64,000 nt of DNA. It comes from Pseudisothecium myosuroides (lineage: Eukaryota > Streptophyta > Bryopsida > Hypnales > Lembophyllaceae). This document shows positions 59,840 to 64,000 of the stretch, piece by piece (within the stretch, counting starts at the first letter, position 1; every line of letters begins with the position of its first letter). Position numbers and translations under genes: made by a program. Location of the stretch: the NCBI GenBank assembly GCA_951799445.1, contig OX637287.1:44111724-44175723 (forward strand), given 5' to 3'. The notes under the pieces are model-generated. The model was not told where the DNA came from. It did no database searches and worked only from the letters and a program-made list of their open reading frames with translations.

Positions 59840-61260
59840 AGAATAGGAAGCAGGGTCTGCAGATATGGAGAGAACACTTACCAAAAGAGGGAAACCAGCA
59901 TACAAAGAGCAGTTGAAGCTGTGCCATTTGAAATCCAGAGTACGCTCCATTTCTGAAACAAGCAAGAGAATCGAGCAAGCCATGAAAAGAGAGCAAGAAA
60001 TAGGAAGTTAGCAAGGACGAATGACTTGCACTGGGGAGATGCGACAGGGAGATGAAGTAGGATTGCGGTAAAGGATGCGGCAAGGAGAAAGATATCACTC
60101 AGCAGTTGGCAGTAAGGAAGACAATACAATGAGGGGAAGATGCGGTAAGATATGTACAAAATATGCAGCAAAGAACTGAAACCACTCTGCAATAACAACA
60201 TGGCAGGGAAGGGGAGTTAATGGACTGTACAATACCTGCGATATAGACAATGGAGGCTGGAAAATCAGGCTTGACTAAGATGTAGGACGGCTGAGCAGGG
60301 GTTTCATCACACACAAACGTGCTAGTGCAACAACAGTGAAAGAGGCGGCCACAATTTCACAACCGGGCCTTCACTGTCTGCTGCAGGGTACCTGTGACGG
60401 AGAGGGATCTTCGAATCAGCACAGCAGCTCGAAGGAGTGGCTCCAGCATTGGCACAATCAATAAAAGCGTTAGTGAAAAGCAATACAGAAATGGAGATGC
60501 AACGAGCAGGAACAACAACTGCAATGGAGAGACTTACCAGCGTCGGAGGAATGTGGAGGACAGGAGCGGCGGCCTCTTCTTAAAGGCTGGGAGTTTGCTA
60601 CTAAGCCAGCGCATCGTGAAGACCAAGCGCTTCGAAATTACGACGAACACAGAAGGAGAATGCGTGCCAGCGTCAATAGCGCAGCAACTGGAGGATCGGC
60701 GCGCCTCGAAGGAGGAATCTCGGGCCTCCAACGTCTCCTTCTCACACGATTTGTTGCCTTCTCTCATGCTTGTCAAGAATCCGCCTTGAAATCCTAGTCC
60801 GTTTTTGCATTGAAGCGTCACCGTTCAAGACTCTTGTGGGCCAAGTATTTATCACCTTCCGCACTTTTTTTTGTTTGTATATGTGCGGTTTTAGAACTGC
60901 TCTTGCACTACAACAGATGCTTGGCAAGAGCTAGCAAAAGGAGGGCCCGCATGTGTGTCAGTCTTTTCTGGACAATACATAGAGTCGTTTTTGGAACTTC
61001 TCTGAACAGGCTTCAGATCCTGTGCATCACTTTTTGGACTGACGTGCTCCATTTAAAGACACTCTACGTTTCATTACTGGTAAGCTCTATGAGCGTCACT
61101 AGGGGCCTATGCACTGTTCACTTCAAAAATTTGTATCTAATTCACAAAAACTCAAAAAATTCTGGAAAAATTTGCCAACAATGTCTTTTCCACTTGCCTA
61201 CCCACCAAAAAAAATTTGGAATGATTGCTCGCGCTGTTCCTTCTACAGGCCTCAAAATCT
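59840..61260. other. 3' part of the pogo-like element
   Basis: Frames at 60394-60789 and 60810-61274 have no recognised domain. This is probably transposon 3' sequence. The last 150 bases resemble the pogo-related MITE at 35135. Confidence 0.4.
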
Positions 61261-61294
61261 CCTTATATGTGTGATTTCAGAGCCCTCTACCTTA

Positions 61295-61784
61295 AACATC
61301 ACGAGGAGTACATCACTTAGGAATAAAACTACTACAATTCAACTACAAAACCAAATAAAGAAATTAGCGCAACAACCGATGCGCATTACCCCTCTAGAGC
61401 AAAAACTTTACCTGCTGCAAACAATGCTTCAGAGATTTGGAAATTGAATTGAAATTCTTCATCGTGTTGCAAACCCTAGAAGAAGCCATTGCATAATCCA
61501 TAGCTCTGACACACAGAATGGACTTTCCACCAAAAAACCTACAAAAGCACTCTAAACAGCATCATCTCAATGCAATTGAAAATTGCAACACTAATCACAC
61601 TCAAGATTGGAAAAAAAAATTAGATGCGGTTTGCACCTGTCTGAAACGCAGGGTATTTCACAAACCTAAAGCTCGTCCAAAATCTCACTTCCACACAAAA
61701 GAACAAGCGTCTTCATAGCTACCTCTAGGTATACAAATCTCAGTTCTCCAAAAATCCTTCACGCTCCACCACATCAAAAAAAAC
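61295..61784. other. Sequence between the pogo-like element and a MITE
   Basis: A 66-codon Lys-rich frame (61518-61718) lacks recognisable motifs. No repeat end is seen. Confidence 0.35.
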
Positions 61785-62039
61785 CTACACTAAATAGTGA
61801 AATTAGGTTGCCCCACACTAATTTCTCGACATTCTACACTATATCAATATGTACAGTTACTATACAAAGATGCACTAATGTAAGAGCTATGTGTGTGACA
61901 TGGGTTGGTGCACTAAGTCATGGCTCGGGATTAGAGATTGGCATGTGCCTCCATCTGGACAAGCATTAGCCATGAGGTAACTTCTCTCGAGTAAGGCAAC
62001 CTAATTGTCAAGGCAACCCAATTTCACTATTTAGTGTAG
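61785..62039. mobile_element. MITE with CTACACTAAATAGTGAAA ends (copy 2)
   Basis: The left CTACACTAAATAGTGAAATT, then AGGTTGCC, and the right GGCAACCCAATTTCACTATT, then TAGTGTAG, are near-perfect complements over about 27 bases. It is related to the copy upstream of the TTC5 homologue (21925-22172). It is noncoding. Confidence 0.78.
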
Positions 62040-62708
62040 AGTCTCTCTCGCACAGTAGTACACATGGAAATTAAACTCTAAACCTGAATGTGTGAGATCC
62101 TGTCCCTTGACAAAGGCAAGCTTTAATCCTAACGCTAGACGGCTGAGATTGTCCCTTAGCGCAGCACGGATCAACGGCCACTGCTTTTTCTTGACAAAGC
62201 ACATTGATGGCATTGGGAGGGGGGATTTTTTTTTGTAGTGACATCCAACGGTTGGGGATATTTCAGGGCGGGAGGGGAGGCAGGGCAGGGCTGCCTGCCT
62301 CTTTTCAAGGGATAGTTGTGCATTCTTTAATATAGAGTCAGTTCTCTCCTTGCTTTTGGTGATTTCTTATATTTTATGAAACTGGAGTTTATGGATTGAA
62401 AGTTTACAACATTTGAAGGAAGGATCAAAATCTTTTAACATCTTGTTACTACATTATTAGGCATTAACATTCAATATAAATTATGTTGAAAGACTATAAA
62501 TTGAGATTTTTTATTCAATTTAAATCATTTAAAATAGATTTCAAATTCCAAATTTCAAAGGAAACTTAAACATGCAGTATTTTAGAATTTATTTTAGTGA
62601 AATAGAGTATTTTATTATTGGCAAAACTAAATTCCAAATTAAGTCTTTGATGTACAATTAAAAAATATCAATCTTAAGGGTGAGATTGTTCTAACAAGCA
62701 TCCTACAA
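62040..62708. other. Intergenic sequence including the right 16-bp direct repeat
   Basis: It contains GGGCGGGAGGGGAGGCAGGG-type GC-rich sequence, the inverted GAGGCAGGCAG copy and the direct repeat at 62317-62332. No gene is seen. Confidence 0.4.
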
Positions 62709-62712
62709 CTAA

Positions 62713-63625
62713 ACCCGTAAAGTTTCGTAATTATGTTTTCATCGAAAACGCTCAAAAATTACCATTTTGAGTACAAATACTAGATTTAAAAAATAAAATA
62801 AAAATTTGGAACATCTAACCTAAGATCTTGTAATATGCTGAATTAAGAATACGTGGTAAAAATTTCAAAAATTTCCACCCAGTGGATAGCAAGATATAAA
62901 TAGTCAAATTCATTGAAATCATTTTTTTGGCCCTGCAAAAAACAGGGCAGCTGCACTTTACCAGCTCACTTTTCTATGAAAAAATGTCCAAAGTGGTAGT
63001 GCTTTTTTGGATTCTTTTTCCTAGAGAAGTTAGCTACATGCTTGAAAAATTTCACATCATTTGAAATTATACAAAATACAAGAAAAAAATAGTAAGTAGA
63101 AAGAAGTAGAGAATGGTTTAAAATACAAAATTAAAAATCTAGTTATGCAATTGAAAAATGCCAATCCCAATGGTTGCAATGTTGTAATAAATAATCTACA
63201 TCCTATGATTTTATTATACCAAAAAATATTGAAAATTGAGTATAAAATTATTTCAAAGTAGATATTCCATAACTACCTGCAAATTAAAACTCCTCATAAC
63301 TTTTGCCTCATTGATCGAAATGCAATGATTCAAAGCTTCCAACGTATATATAACTCTAGAAAACCAATTTCAAATTTTTGTTTCTGAATAAAAGTGATTT
63401 TTTCTGATTTGCCCAGACTGCCCAATTACATAAAAAAAACCCATATTAGGCCATAATTTTTTATTCATATATCCAAATGTCATGAAAGTTAGTGCATATG
63501 AAAGAGATTCCTCATCCCCACCTTCTATTATAATTTTAGACTAAAGCATGCAATTTCTCATTCACAATCACCAGCCTGCCCAAAATTTCTATGTTGCCAA
63601 AAAATGCATGCTGGTCCTTTTGGAG
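62713..63625 (-). mobile_element. TTAA element, reverse-oriented, diverged (913 bp)
   Basis: Read on the minus strand it starts CTCCAAAAGGACC and ends with CTTTACGGGT, bordered by TCAA and CTAA (one change each from TTAA). Landmarks in order on that strand are TTTTGGCAACATAGAAATTT, GGGCAGTCTGGGCAAATC, AATTTGCAGGTAGTTATGG and CCATTGGGATTGGCA. It is old and degenerate. Confidence 0.6.
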
Positions 63626-63809
63626 TCAAATACAATTTTTGTTTTTTAAATTTTATAATAGAAATAAAAAAATTGAAAATTTATTTATATTATTTTTCTT
63701 CTAATGTAGTGAATAAATTAGATATTGTTTGACTTGTTTCCAATCAAAATTATCTTCATATCTTTCACTTTGTTAATGAGAGTGAAATGAATTAAAACCA
63801 TCCTTTTGA

Positions 63810-64000
63810 CATTAGAGGAAATTTCAGCCTTCTGGAAAGCTGCTCCGGAGTGACAAACTAAGCTATTTCAAAGCTTGGTCTATCACTCCTGAAAAATGTT
63901 GCAATGAGCTGCTCGCCGAAACAGTCAGATTTTGCAATTTTTTTATTTTTTTTCTTAAATTTTAAGTTTTAATATTTTTTAAAGATTAAGATTAAAATTA
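63810..64000 (-). mobile_element. MITE with CATTAGAG ends, cut by the window edge
   Basis: It starts CATTAGAGGAAATTTCAGCC and contains GCTGCTCGCCGAAACAGTCA. It is the same family as 41302-41652; the rest lies beyond the window. Confidence 0.65.

Larger units (their letters stand above)
56738..61292 (+). mobile_element. Pogo/Tigger-like DNA transposon, inactive (4,555 bp)
   Basis: The ends AGGTAGAGGGCTCTGAAATC and GATTTCAGAGCCCTCTACCT are exact 20-base complements, and TA flanks both (56736-56737, 61293-61294). Tc1/mariner-pogo elements duplicate TA. The interior is much more GC-rich than the surroundings and contains the degenerate transposase at 58043-59839. Two smaller TA-flanked MITEs nearby appear related. 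Confidence 0.85.
56268..62316. mobile_element. Possible unclassified element hosting the pogo-like transposon
   Basis: The 6.05-kb segment between two 16-bp direct repeats has an 11-bp inverted GAGGCAGGCAG near each end (2 bp and 15 bp from the repeats). Removing the pogo-like element and the MITE at 61785 leaves about 1.2 kb with no recognised coding region. A duplication of 16 bp is unusual for cut-and-paste elements, so the class is unknown and the repeat could be coincidental. Confidence 0.35.

Noticed and set aside
55670..63625. An 8-kb composite transposon with inverted TTAA-type arms around the pogo-like element
   Set aside because: The right part (62713-63625) has its own two ends and internal order, so it reads as a separate reverse-oriented copy, not the second arm of the element starting at 55670.
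1..64000. CRISPR arrays, rRNA or tRNA genes
   Set aside because: No regular spacer-repeat array, rRNA-like segment or convincing cloverleaf was noticed; a tRNA scan would be needed to exclude tRNAs fully.

Overview
The window looks like nuclear DNA of a land plant. It is AT-rich, with few genes and many degenerate DNA transposons. Three genes are supported: an uninterrupted SRP72 gene (3519-5645), an uninterrupted RING-finger gene (15560-16231) and a TTC5/Strap-type TPR-OB gene in 13 exons with short GT-AG introns (22588-27427). An SRP72 tail with PDPERWLP, telo-box motifs before SRP72, a canonical Stowaway MITE and plant-type LINE remnants support a plant. The lineage is not fixed by the sequence; a non-seed plant is possible but is only a guess. 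No rRNA, tRNA, CRISPR array or bacterial-type operon was seen.

Layout. 0-3.3 kb: a nested inverted-repeat block and a small hAT-type MITE. 3.3-5.7 kb: SRP72 and its leader. 6-14.2 kb: a LINE remnant, several MITEs and two TTAA-bounded elements. 15.2-16.3 kb: the RING gene. 17.8-22.2 kb: a pile of nested MITEs, including a Stowaway element. 22.5-27.4 kb: the TTC5 homologue. 29-43 kb: almost entirely repeats, including two hAT-type MITEs with perfect 8-bp target duplications, a CACTA-type MITE and a degenerate LINE. 43.5-45.6 kb: a low-repeat island with a possible 78-residue membrane protein. 45.8-56 kb: repeats again, including a near-perfect 740-bp hairpin. 56.7-61.3 kb: a 4.6-kb pogo/Tigger-like transposon whose transposase is inactive. 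61.3-64 kb: further repeats.

The genes do not form a pathway. SRP72 belongs to the signal recognition particle, the RING protein is a probable E3 ubiquitin ligase, and the TTC5 homologue may act in ribosome-associated or co-factor functions known from animal TTC5. The repeats hold most of the novelty. At least ten elements share TTAA-CCCCTAAAG-type ends. Paralogous filled and empty sites give insertion boundaries for several MITEs. Two MITEs look like internal-deletion derivatives of the pogo-like element. No autonomous source is present for most families, so their superfamily assignments rest on ends and target duplications only.
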